Both the position numbers and the translations under genes were made by a program. DNA of 64,000 nucleotides from Acinetobacter soli (GTDB lineage: Bacteria > Pseudomonadota > Gammaproteobacteria > Pseudomonadales > Moraxellaceae). This document shows positions 46,573 through 55,587 of the stretch, piece after piece. The notes under the pieces are model-generated. The model was not told the origin of the DNA. It saw nothing but the letters and a program-made list of their open reading frames with translations, and did not search any database. The DNA is taken from NCBI RefSeq assembly GCF_000760595.1, contig NZ_BBNM01000005.1, forward strand, positions 62,001 to 126,000, written 5' to 3'. Positions within the stretch are counted from its first letter, which is position 1. Each line of letters starts with the position of its first letter.

Positions 46573-46596
46573 TATTTTTATCTTTAAATGTTTAAA

Positions 46597-46628
46597 TAAA
46601 AAAACCAGCCCTCAGGCTGGTTTTTTTA
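46597..46628. terminator. Bidirectional terminator between proA and the GapN-like gene
   Basis: ACCAGCC and GGCTGGT form a 7-bp stem with loop CTCA, with T7 on the plus side and a matching A-run on the other. It serves the convergent minus-strand dehydrogenase gene and backs up the proA terminator. Confidence 0.85.
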
Positions 46629-46638
46629 TATTTAGTGT

Positions 46639-48264
46639 TTAGAAAATAAAGTCGGTATTTACAAACTTCGAGTAATGCTCAGACACCATAGAAGCCAACA
46701 TGCCTTTATTGTCGTCGGTTTGTTTGGTTGCAATCATTGAGCGGATAGAGAAGGCACGCAAGGCATCATGCACAGACAAGGTTCCTTCCGCAGAATCTTT
46801 ACGGCCGCCAAACGGGAATACATCCGGACCACGCTGACACTGGCTGTTAATATTGACACGGCAAACCTGATGCACCAATGGATCGACCAAATGACCAATC
46901 TGCTCAGGATCACTACCAAAAATACTCACCTGCTGACCGTGATCAGAAGTTGTGACATAGTCCAGTACTGTTTCAACATCATCATACACACAGATCGGCA
47001 CAACTGGACCAAATTGCTCTTCACGATACAGTCGCATCTCTTCTGTCACTGGATACACCACGGCCGGATAGAACATGGTTTTACAGTGCTCGCCGCCCTC
47101 TGGATTGATTACCTTCGCCCCTTTGGCTTCAGCATCTTCGATCACTTCGGTCATATAGGCTGTGCGATGCATACCTGGTAATGGCGTAATAAATACACCT
47201 GGTTCCCATGGCATACCGACTTTAAGCTTGCCTAGTTCAGCCGTTAAACGCTGTGCAAATTCATCGGCAATCGAGCGATGTACCATCAACATTTTAAGCG
47301 CCGTACAACGCTGACCATTAAACGACAATGCTCCGAGCAAGCACTCTTTCACTGTCAGGTCTAAATCTGCATCTGGCAAAATAATCGCTGCATTTTTGGC
47401 ATCTAGTCCTAAAATTGAGCGCAGACGATGTGATTTTGGATGTTGTTTTTTCAAGTAATCTGCAACTTTACTCGAACCAATCAAAGCCAGCACATTGATT
47501 TTACCCGATGCCAGCAAATGAGGAACCACCAATGAGCCAGGCGCATAGATGGTATTGATCACACCTTTCGGGAATGAATCACGAAATGCCTCTAACAGTG
47601 GTTCGAACAATAAAGTACCAAATTGAGGTGGCTTAAATACAATGGTGTTACCCATCAGCATGGCCGGAATCAGGGTTGCAAAGGTTTCATTGAGCGGATA
47701 GTTGTATGGTCCCATACACAGCACGACACCCAATGGCGTACGACGGATCTGCCCGATGGTTCCTTCGGCCATCACAAAACGTGAGTTGGCGTTGTCCAGA
47801 TCTTTTAAGGCATCAATGGTCTGACGCATATAGGTCACAGTACGATCAAATTCTTTTTCAGAATCTGCCAAGCTTTTGCCAATTTCCCACATGATCAGCT
47901 TCACAATCAAGTCACGCTGTTTCACCATACGCTGAATGAAGTTTTGCATGCACACAATGCGCTCGGCCACTTTCATCATTGGCCATTCACCACGGCCATT
48001 GCTGTAAGCACGTACGGCTGCGTCTAGTGCTTCATCACTTTCTTTTTCACCCATTAACGGATAGCTACCTAGCTCAACTTGCTGTAGGCTGCCATCTGGC
48101 TGCTGTGTCCAGATCGGAGACAATGTGGTCTTGGTTGCTCCTGCCCATGTCTTGAGTTCACCATCGACCAGTGAAACACGTTGATGAATCTGAGGTAGAC
48201 GCATATTTTCAGGAACGCCGTCTACTGTAGGGAATTTCTGCTGCAAATGATTTGATAAGCCCAT
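46639..48264 (-). CDS. GapN-like NADP-dependent glyceraldehyde-3-phosphate dehydrogenase
   Basis: A 541-residue aldehyde dehydrogenase of the non-phosphorylating GAPDH (ALDH9/11-like) branch, longer than usual by an N-terminal extension of about 60 residues. It has MGPYNYPLNETFATLIPAML, ALIGSSKVADYL and the catalytic Cys in FNGQRCTALKML. The usual ELGGK motif is replaced by ILGLDAKNAAIIL, so the general-base Glu is absent at its normal place. It ends the gluconate/Entner-Doudoroff gene series, where it would convert glyceraldehyde-3-phosphate to 3-phosphoglycerate with NADPH. The ATG at 48264 follows GGAG by nine bases. Confidence 0.8.
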   Translation of the reverse strand: MGLSNHLQQKFPTVDGVPENMRLPQIHQRVSLVDGELKTWAGATKTTLSPIWTQQPDGSLQQVELGSYPLMGEKESDEALDAAVRAYSNGRGEWPMMKVAERIVCMQNFIQRMVKQRDLIVKLIMWEIGKSLADSEKEFDRTVTYMRQTIDALKDLDNANSRFVMAEGTIGQIRRTPLGVVLCMGPYNYPLNETFATLIPAMLMGNTIVFKPPQFGTLLFEPLLEAFRDSFPKGVINTIYAPGSLVVPHLLASGKINVLALIGSSKVADYLKKQHPKSHRLRSILGLDAKNAAIILPDADLDLTVKECLLGALSFNGQRCTALKMLMVHRSIADEFAQRLTAELGKLKVGMPWEPGVFITPLPGMHRTAYMTEVIEDAEAKGAKVINPEGGEHCKTMFYPAVVYPVTEEMRLYREEQFGPVVPICVYDDVETVLDYVTTSDHGQQVSIFGSDPEQIGHLVDPLVHQVCRVNINSQCQRGPDVFPFGGRKDSAEGTLSVHDALRAFSIRSMIATKQTDDNKGMLASMVSEHYSKFVNTDFIF

Positions 48265-48330
48265 TGTTGTTATCTCCAATTAATTATATGTCTAAACCTG
48301 ATCAATAGCGGTCAGATTTAGCTCCTGTAA

Positions 48331-48352
48331 ATACCAGCATTGCAGCTGGTAT
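48331..48352. other. Hairpin between gntK and the GapN-like gene
   Basis: ATACCAGC and GCTGGTAT pair around ATTGCA within the 149-base gap. No U-run follows on either strand, so it is more likely an RNA processing or stability element than a terminator. Confidence 0.45.
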
Positions 48353-48413
48353 GGATCTTGGCTTGTACCATAGGGGTCACAAGCCTTCGAGAATTGCATA
48401 TTTCTAAAAACTA

Positions 48414-48926
48414 CTACCCGCGACAGACACTGTTGCTTATGCCTAATTTTTGGGTCACTTGTTCGATAATTTGTCTCGGTGAAAGCGTGATATCCACAAC
48501 AATCGCTTCACCGACACTCGGCTCTTCGAGTGTATCTAGCTGGGTTTGCAACAACGATGGATCAAAGAAGTGATCCGCTCGTTCAGCAAGTCGCTTTTGC
48601 AAGACCTCGAACGAACCTTTTAAATAGACGAACCGCACATCTTGATCATTCGCGCGCAAGATCTCGCGATATGCATGTTTAAGCGAAGAACAAGTAAACA
48701 CTGCGGTCTGGCCCATCTGCTGTTTTTGCTCGATTGCCTGACGAATGGCGTGTAACCACGGCAACCGATCTTCATCGGTGAGCGGAATCCCTTGGCTCAT
48801 CTTGCTTTTATTGGCAGCCGAATGCAGCGTGTCGCCATCAAGAAAATCACAAGACAACCGCTCGGACAATAACTTGCCAATTAACGACTTACCTGTTCCA
48901 CAGACACCCATTGCGATCACAATCAT
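48414..48926 (-). CDS. gntK: Gluconokinase
   Basis: Phosphorylates gluconate to 6-phosphogluconate, the substrate of Edd. The 170-residue protein begins MIVIAMGVCGTGKSLIGKLL (P-loop) and contains FLDGDTLHSAANKSKMSQG, LTDEDRLPWL, TCSSLKHAYREILR and LAERADHFFDPSLLQTQL, all typical. It follows gntP by 16 bases. Confidence 0.96.
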   Translation of the reverse strand: MIVIAMGVCGTGKSLIGKLLSERLSCDFLDGDTLHSAANKSKMSQGIPLTDEDRLPWLHAIRQAIEQKQQMGQTAVFTCSSLKHAYREILRANDQDVRFVYLKGSFEVLQKRLAERADHFFDPSLLQTQLDTLEEPSVGEAIVVDITLSPRQIIEQVTQKLGISNSVCRG

Positions 48927-48942
48927 GGCGATTCACCTTTAA

Positions 48943-50301
48943 CTATATGAGGACGCTGAGTAACAGCGTAAAAGCCAAACCCAACACCGAAATAATGGTT
49001 TCCAATACAGACCAAGTTTTAAGTGTCTGCCCCACCGTCATACCGAAATATTCTTTGATCAGCCAAAAGCCTGCATCATTGACATGTGAAAACACCAATG
49101 AGCCTGAACCTGTAGCAAGAACCAACAGTTCCGGTCTAACTTCAACGCCCGCTGTGGCCGCAATCGGGGCGACAATACCGCAGGCTGTCGCCATTGCAAC
49201 AGTAGCGGAACCCGTTGCCAGACGAATCAAGGCTGCAACAAACCAGCCTAAGAGTAATGGTGATAAATTTGCTTTTAATGCTGTAGAGACAATTTCATTC
49301 GAAATCCCGCTATCACGCAAAATGCCACCAAAACCACCACCCGCGCCAACGATCAACATAATGCCGGCAATCGAAGCCAAACAGCCGCCACAGAATTTTT
49401 CAATTTGTACGCGGGTGAAACCTTGCATGGTGCCAAAGGTAATAAAGCTCACCAGTACTGCAATTAACAATGCAATATCAGAGGTTCCAATAAAACGCAG
49501 CAAATCGTTGGCAAAAGTTTTAGGTGCAAAAAATAGATCCGCCCAGCTACCTACCAGCATCAAGGCCACAGGCAACATAATGGTGAAGATCGTGATACCA
49601 AAGCTTGGTAATTCGCGTGTTCTGTTGCTGTCTGCATCAATAAACTGCTGAGCCAAAGGGTTATGTTCAGGCAATTTGACATATTTGTTGATCCAGAGCG
49701 CATACACAGGCCCCGCAACAATCGCGGTAGGCACACCGACTAAAAGTGCATAAGCAATGGTTTTGCCAATATCAGCATTGTAGGCCTGCACCGCGAGTAG
49801 TGCTGCTGGATGTGGCGGAATCAAGCCATGCACCACAGATAAGCCTGCCAGCATAGGTAAACCCACAATCAGTAACGACTTACCCGTACGCTTGGCAATA
49901 TTAAAAACAATCGGAATGAGCAGTACAAATCCGACTTCAAAAAACACAGGTAAACCCACCACAAGACCAATCACCATCATGGCCCAATGGATATTTTTCT
50001 CGCCAAACCATTGAATCAGTGTAATCGCAATGCGTTCTGCACCGCCCGACTCGGCCATCATCTTACCGAGCATGGTACCGAGTGCGATCACGATCGCAAG
50101 GTGGCCCAAAGTTTTACCAGTACCAGCTTCATATGATTTAACAATGTCACCCATTGGCATACCAACAGCTAAGGCCAAACCGAGTGAAACAATAATCAGC
50201 ACCAGAAACGGGTAAATTCTGAACTTCGCGATCATAACCACTAAGGCAATAATCGCAACTATGGTGTAAATAAGTAACATGCCACCCTGTACGGTCTCCA
50301 T
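48943..50301 (-). CDS. gntP: Gluconate permease of the GntP family
   Basis: A 452-residue inner-membrane proton symporter with about 12-13 helices, importing gluconate. Family stretches are VGLPVFFEVGFVLLIPIVFN, LIPPHPAALLAVQAYNADIG, GAGGGFGGILRDSGI and SHVNDAGFWLIKEYFGM. Neighbouring gntK, eda and edd support gluconate as substrate. The symbol could equally be gntT; sequence alone does not separate them. Start follows AAGGAG. Confidence 0.93.
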   Translation of the reverse strand: METVQGGMLLIYTIVAIIALVVMIAKFRIYPFLVLIIVSLGLALAVGMPMGDIVKSYEAGTGKTLGHLAIVIALGTMLGKMMAESGGAERIAITLIQWFGEKNIHWAMMVIGLVVGLPVFFEVGFVLLIPIVFNIAKRTGKSLLIVGLPMLAGLSVVHGLIPPHPAALLAVQAYNADIGKTIAYALLVGVPTAIVAGPVYALWINKYVKLPEHNPLAQQFIDADSNRTRELPSFGITIFTIMLPVALMLVGSWADLFFAPKTFANDLLRFIGTSDIALLIAVLVSFITFGTMQGFTRVQIEKFCGGCLASIAGIMLIVGAGGGFGGILRDSGISNEIVSTALKANLSPLLLGWFVAALIRLATGSATVAMATACGIVAPIAATAGVEVRPELLVLATGSGSLVFSHVNDAGFWLIKEYFGMTVGQTLKTWSVLETIISVLGLAFTLLLSVLI

Positions 50302-50464
50302 GTGACACTTCTCCTTGATTTAATTCAATTTGAGCAAACCACCCAAACGAGTGTCTTCAATCGATTAATTTCCTGCGACTGAGACACTATTTTTTATCTT
50401 TAAGTATGATCAATATCAGATGATCACGTTCATGCAATATCTAAAAACTAATTAAAATTGATGC

Positions 50465-51094
50465 TTATTCAGTACGTAACTGACTTGCGGCTTGCGCCAA
50501 ACGCGTAATTTCAGCCCAGTCTTGCGCCGCTACTAACTTTTTAGGTGTTAACCACGAGCCACCCACACACACAACATTGGGTTGCTTTAAGAAATCTGGA
50601 GCGGTCTCAACTGTGATGCCACCGGTTGGACAAAAGCGTAAATTTGGAAATGGGCCATAAAATGCCTGAAGCATTGCCACACCACCCGCTTGCTGGGCTG
50701 GGAAAAACTTAACTATGTCATAGCCGAGCTCAATCGCCTGAATCAAATCGCTTGGCGTCATCACACCAGGTAATAGCGGCAAACCGGCGTCTTGTGCTGC
50801 CAGATGCAAGTCTTTAGTCAAACCTGGCGACACACCAAATTGTGCACCTGCCTTTTTGGCTTGGGCGCAGTGTTCCGGTTTGGTGATGGTACCGACACCA
50901 ACCACAATGTCATCAGCCAACTGGCTTGCACGCTCAATTGCAGCCAACCCGGCAGCCGTGCGTAAGGTGATTTCAAGCACTTTCACACCGCCAGCATGCA
51001 ATGCACGAGATACATGCTCACCTTGTTCCGCCGAATCAAATGCCAGTACCGGAATCACAGGGCCTAACTGAACAACATCTTCCATCTTGATCAT
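50465..51094 (-). CDS. eda: 2-keto-3-deoxy-6-phosphogluconate aldolase
   Basis: Splits KDPG to pyruvate and glyceraldehyde-3-phosphate, the last step of the Entner-Doudoroff pathway. The 209-residue class I aldolase has LEITLRTAAGLAAIE (catalytic Glu), GAQFGVSPGLTKDL and the Schiff-base Lys in YDIVKFFPAQQAGG. It follows edd by 32 bases. Confidence 0.97.
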   Translation of the reverse strand: MIKMEDVVQLGPVIPVLAFDSAEQGEHVSRALHAGGVKVLEITLRTAAGLAAIERASQLADDIVVGVGTITKPEHCAQAKKAGAQFGVSPGLTKDLHLAAQDAGLPLLPGVMTPSDLIQAIELGYDIVKFFPAQQAGGVAMLQAFYGPFPNLRFCPTGGITVETAPDFLKQPNVVCVGGSWLTPKKLVAAQDWAEITRLAQAASQLRTE

Positions 51095-51126
51095 GATTTT
51101 TTGTTCCTATTCTTTATTCTTCAACG

Positions 51127-52974
51127 TTAAACTTGAACGTCTTCGCCGACCAAGGCACCAAATACAGAAGCACCATGCTCGGCAGGTGCGGCCGCCGAGC
51201 GAAATACACCAAATAACTCACGACCAAAACCAACTTCGTTTTCAGCCTGATGCGCTGGCTGTGCAACAGGACGTGATTGCCAAACTTGCTCATCAAGCTC
51301 CACATCAAGTACGCCAGCCTCGGCATCGATGATCAGCATATCGCCGGTTTGTACCTTGGCAATCGGGCCATTGAGTAAGGCTTCTGGAGACAAATGAATC
51401 ACGGCTGGAACTTTGCCCGATGCACCCGACATGCGCCCATCGGTGACCAAAGCAACATGAAAACCCTGATCTTGTAATACACCCAGCAAAGGTGTTAAAC
51501 GATGTAGTTCTGGCATTCCGTTGGCACGTGCACCTTGAAAGCGAACCACTGCGATAAAATCACGATGCAACTCACCACGATCAAATGCAGCTTGCACTGC
51601 CTCTTGTGAATCAAACACAATGGCAGGCGCTTTGACTTTACGGTGCTCCGGTGCAACCGCAGAAATCTTGATCACACCCCGACCTAAACGGCCCTGCATT
51701 AAACGCAGACCACCATCAGGCTGAAACGGCGCATCAATGCTACGCAATACTTTTTCATCTAAACTTTGCGCGACTGCATCCACCCAAGTCAGCTTACCCT
51801 CTATAAGTTTTGGCTCTTTGGTATAGTGCTGCAAACCTTTACCAGCTACCGTGTTGACATCGTTGTGCAACAACCCAGCCTCAAGCAAATTACGAATGAG
51901 GAAGGCAACACCACCGGCAGCTTGGAAGTGATTGACATCGGCCTTGCCATTTGGATAAATCTTCGCAAGCAATGGCACAACAGCAGACAACTCATCGAAG
52001 TCATCCCAGTCAATTAAAACGCCTGCCGCACGGGCAATGGCAATCAGATGCAAGGTATGGTTGGTTGATCCACCTGTGGCTAGTAAGGCCACAATGCCAT
52101 TGATAATTGATTTTTCATCTACAACATGGCCAATTGGCGTATAGTTGCCGCGTTCAACAGTTAAATCGAGCACACGAATTGCTGCTTCTGCCGTCAGCGC
52201 ATCGCGCAACGGCGTATGAGGATGAACAAATGCCGCACTCGGCAAATGCAAGCCCATCACTTCCATCAGCATTTGGTTGCTGTTCGCGGTACCGTAAAAT
52301 GTACAGGTCCCTTGACCATGGTAAGCAGCAGACTCAGCCTCTAACAACACGTCACGCCCGACTTCACCTGTTGCAAACTGTTGGCGGATTTTGGCCTTGT
52401 CGTCATTCGACAAACCACTGGTCATTGGGCCAGCAGGCACAAAAATGGTCGGTAAATAGCCAAATTGTAACGCACCAATCAATAAGCCCGGTACGATCTT
52501 GTCGCAAACACCCAGACACAATGCCGCATCAAACATATTGTGAGACAGCGCAATGGCAGTACTCATCGCAATCGTTTCACGAGAAAATAACGACAGTTCC
52601 ATACCTGCATTACCTTGCGTAATGCCATCACACATTGCGGGTACACCGCCAGCAAATTGTGCTACACCGCCATTTTCTCGCGCTGCTGTTTTAATTAAAT
52701 CTGGAAATGATTTATAGGGTGCATGCGCCGAGAGCATTTCATTATAAGAAGATACAATGCCGATATTGGGTTCGCGTCCGACTTTAATAATGAGTTTTTC
52801 TGAATCGTCCATGCTGGCAAAACCATGTGCCAGATTGGCACATGAAAGCGCACCACGAGCAGGAAATTTGCCTTGCGCATCTTCAATACGCTGTAAGTAT
52901 GCAGCACGGGTTTTTTGGCTACGTGCAATCACACGCTCGGTCACTTTTACTAATATCGGATTCGGCAAGTCCAT
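51127..52974 (-). CDS. edd: 6-phosphogluconate dehydratase
   Basis: Dehydrates 6-phosphogluconate to KDPG with a 4Fe-4S cluster. The 615-residue protein has [59 protein letters not shown] (cluster Cys), [20 protein letters not shown] and [20 protein letters not shown]. The ATG at 52974 follows GGAG by eight bases; an upstream TTG is less likely. It leads the minus-strand sugar-acid genes. Confidence 0.97.
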   Translation of the reverse strand: MDLPNPILVKVTERVIARSQKTRAAYLQRIEDAQGKFPARGALSCANLAHGFASMDDSEKLIIKVGREPNIGIVSSYNEMLSAHAPYKSFPDLIKTAARENGGVAQFAGGVPAMCDGITQGNAGMELSLFSRETIAMSTAIALSHNMFDAALCLGVCDKIVPGLLIGALQFGYLPTIFVPAGPMTSGLSNDDKAKIRQQFATGEVGRDVLLEAESAAYHGQGTCTFYGTANSNQMLMEVMGLHLPSAAFVHPHTPLRDALTAEAAIRVLDLTVERGNYTPIGHVVDEKSIINGIVALLATGGSTNHTLHLIAIARAAGVLIDWDDFDELSAVVPLLAKIYPNGKADVNHFQAAGGVAFLIRNLLEAGLLHNDVNTVAGKGLQHYTKEPKLIEGKLTWVDAVAQSLDEKVLRSIDAPFQPDGGLRLMQGRLGRGVIKISAVAPEHRKVKAPAIVFDSQEAVQAAFDRGELHRDFIAVVRFQGARANGMPELHRLTPLLGVLQDQGFHVALVTDGRMSGASGKVPAVIHLSPEALLNGPIAKVQTGDMLIIDAEAGVLDVELDEQVWQSRPVAQPAHQAENEVGFGRELFGVFRSAAAPAEHGASVFGALVGEDVQV

Positions 52975-53020
52975 GCTGGGCGCTCCTTTTACAACCGGAT
53001 AAGCTGGCAAAAAAATAAAC

Positions 53021-53042
53021 CAAATGATTCTAAGATCATTTG
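53021..53042. promoter_or_regulatory. Inverted repeat, candidate operator upstream of edd
   Basis: CAAATGAT and ATCATTTG are perfect 8-base arms separated by six bases, 47 bases before the edd ATG. It sits just downstream of possible -10 hexamers (TATTAT/TACTAT, 53052-53060), so a bound protein would block early transcription. No regulator gene is adjacent. Confidence 0.5.
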
Positions 53043-54340
53043 AAAAAATAAATAATAGTATTGGGGTAAAAAGCCACGTGCTATCTCAGTGAATACTAAT
53101 TCGACAGTCCGTATACATACTTTAAATGGTATAGAGAAATTAGATTTTTAAAATCAGAAGCTCTTAAAAAAGCCTATATATCATTACACTCAAAACCGGT
53201 TTTTAAAACTACAGCAAGATTATCTCAATATCAATACCAAGAAATACATTTAAATACACACCATCCAATGACTGTATAAAATAAAATCATATTACAAATT
53301 AAATATTTGATTTTTATGTTTTTATTTTGATTATTTCTTTTAATTATACAAGAAATTTAATAGAAAAATTTCATTATATTTTTAAAATTAATAGTAGTAT
53401 TTCTATTTTTTATATCAATTCATGATTACCAATTTTAATAGTACATATACTTATCTGTATACCTTGTTAAGTTAATACAGCTTATTTATATTCTGAATGG
53501 AAAGAATTTATTCAAATAAATCTAAAGGTATTTAAAAAATTAATTGTATGAGCCATGAATTATTTATGTACAAAAAAACTGAACTATTCACTGCTGTGAA
53601 AATAAACACATCGATTAAAATATGGACGAAATTAAGATTAGTGAGAAATGGTTTGAAGAAGATTATTCTGAGTGATTAATACTTAATATATATAAATCTT
53701 AAAGTGTATTAATTAGGCACCAAGCTTATTTATTTCAATTTTTATAAAAAACCAAACTGCCTTTCTGTTCGTAATGGCTTCTTAGTGATGCTTCATTTTT
53801 ATCAGCGAATATTCTTTTCGCTTCATCTATCCCTATTGATGCTGGCTTATAGTTTGCATCGCGCAGTTTAGATTCACATCAATCAAATATCCGAAAAAAT
53901 AAAAACAACTTAAAATAATGATTTTTAATCATTTATTTAAAAATTTAAACCATTTTTCAAATAAAATTATCTTACCAAAAGCCAAATTTTTATACAGGAG
54001 GTTCGCCCCTATAGAGTTCCAGATCACACGATTTTCATCAATCATTTACCTGACAGACAGTCTAATTCGCTATGATCAAAGCTCGGCATGGATCTTGTGC
54101 GTGGTGCAATTCCTTACAACCAATATCGTGCTCTTTTTTCAATGCCAGTGTGATTGGTGCTTGGCAGTAGGCTATAAATTGTTTAATCGTCGATAGTGCT
54201 TAAGTCTAATCTGCTAAAGTCTATCTTGGACATAAAAACAACACATGTTAAAACATTAAGTATGCGCTAACCTTCGAATCGTTCATGAATTTGAATTTCA
54301 AGTGAACAAATAATTTACAACAGCAATCGGGTAACCTATC
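53043..54340. other. AT-rich gene-poor island between edd and ackA
   Basis: About 1.3 kb of strongly AT-rich sequence, unlike its neighbours. I find no complete gene. It contains the remnant at 53735-53878, short frames on the plus strand at 53566-53679 and 53622-53675, and must carry the ackA promoter at its right end, where base composition returns to normal from about 54000. Confidence 0.6.
53735..53878 (-). pseudogene. Gene remnant: C-terminal protein fragment of unknown family
   Basis: On the minus strand 47 codons are open from a TGA at 53879-53881 to a stop at 53735. They read like natural protein, with KPASIGIDEAKRIF, then LRSHYEQKGSLVFYKN at the end. There is no start codon at a sensible place. 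Codon use favours AGA, ATA and AAA, unlike the flanking genes, which suggests an acquired gene now mostly lost. I cannot name the family. Confidence 0.45.
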
Positions 54341-55546
54341 GTGTCTACATCAGTATTAGTTATTAACTGCGGTTCTTCCTCTATCAAATATGCGTTGGTT
54401 TCTGAACGTCGTGAAGATCGGATCTATGGGCTGGCAGAGAATTTGGGTGGTGCAGATGCGCGTATCAAAGGTATTACCGTTGGAGGCGAGCCGCTTGAAC
54501 TCTCTATTCCATATGCAGATCACGAAAAAGCACTTGAAACCTTATTGGCTCGACTCGCCAATTACAAACCGCAAGCCATCGGGCATCGCGTCGTTCATGG
54601 CGGCAGCTTAACCAAAGCCGAACTCCTCACGCCAGAAATTATTGATCGAATCCGCGCTGCCACACCGCTGGCTCCGCTACACAATCCAGCACATTTAATT
54701 GGTATTGACGCCACCATGCGTTTGTTCCCAGAATTGCCACAAGTGGCTGTATTCGACACGGCGTTTCATCAAACCATGCCGGCACATGCATACCGCTATG
54801 CTGTACCTAAATTTTTGTTTACCGAACACAATGTTCGCCGCTATGGTTTCCACGGCACCAGTCACGCTTATGTATCAGAGCGTGGAAGTCAGTTGGCAGG
54901 GCAAGTTAAACAAGGGGGTTGGTTAACTGCTCATTTAGGTAATGGGAGCTCGACCTGCGCCATTTGGAACGGCGAAAGCCAAGATACGTCGATGGGCATG
55001 ACCCCACTTGAAGGTGTTGTTATGGGCACACGTAGTGGTGATATTGATCCTAGTCTTCATAGCTTTTTAGCCAGCAATCTAGGTTGGGATATTGCCAAGA
55101 TCGACACCATGCTCAACAAAGAAAGTGGCTTACTGGGGCTTTCAGATCAACTCTCCAATGATATGCGCACGCTGATTGAGGCCGCAGATACAGGGCATGA
55201 AGATGCCCAACTTGCAATTGAAGTGTTCTGCTATCGTTTAGCCAAATCGCTGGCTGCATTAAGCTGCGCACTTCCACGCCTTGACGGTTTATTCTTCACA
55301 GGTGGAATTGGGGAAAACTCAGCATATATTCGTGAAAAAACCATGGCATATTTGCCACACTTTGGTTTTGCGCTCGACAAAACACGCAATAACGGCTTAA
55401 AACGTGGTACGGAAGGTCGAATCGACAATGGCACTGGACCTCAAATCTGGGTTATTCCAACCGATGAAGAAGGTCGGATTGCCAAAGAAACCGAACAGGT
55501 CGTCGAACAGGCTAAAACTGCTGATGTGCATGTGCAAATGGCGTAA
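54341..55546 (+). CDS. ackA: Acetate kinase
   Basis: Interconverts acetate + ATP and acetyl-phosphate. The 401-residue product begins at a GTG (product [20 protein letters not shown]); no ATG in frame is better placed. Motifs are [64 protein letters not shown] and [10 protein letters not shown]. pta follows 41 bases later. Confidence 0.97.
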   Translation: MSTSVLVINCGSSSIKYALVSERREDRIYGLAENLGGADARIKGITVGGEPLELSIPYADHEKALETLLARLANYKPQAIGHRVVHGGSLTKAELLTPEIIDRIRAATPLAPLHNPAHLIGIDATMRLFPELPQVAVFDTAFHQTMPAHAYRYAVPKFLFTEHNVRRYGFHGTSHAYVSERGSQLAGQVKQGGWLTAHLGNGSSTCAIWNGESQDTSMGMTPLEGVVMGTRSGDIDPSLHSFLASNLGWDIAKIDTMLNKESGLLGLSDQLSNDMRTLIEAADTGHEDAQLAIEVFCYRLAKSLAALSCALPRLDGLFFTGGIGENSAYIREKTMAYLPHFGFALDKTRNNGLKRGTEGRIDNGTGPQIWVIPTDEEGRIAKETEQVVEQAKTADVHVQMA

Positions 55547-55587
55547 GCATTCAATGATTTCTATAATTCTTTTTTGATAAGGCGGTT

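Noticed and set aside
50340..50400. Hairpin AGTGTC...GACACT upstream of gntP as a terminator
   Set aside because: Its U-run faces the plus strand, where no gene ends; the arms are imperfect and the loop is long.
53918..54196. 92-codon plus-strand frame upstream of ackA
   Set aside because: The product is not domain-like, there is no ribosome site near its ATG, and it covers the region expected to hold the ackA promoter.
53043..54340. Integrated mobile element in the AT-rich island
   Set aside because: No transposase, integrase, terminal repeats or target-site duplication could be seen.
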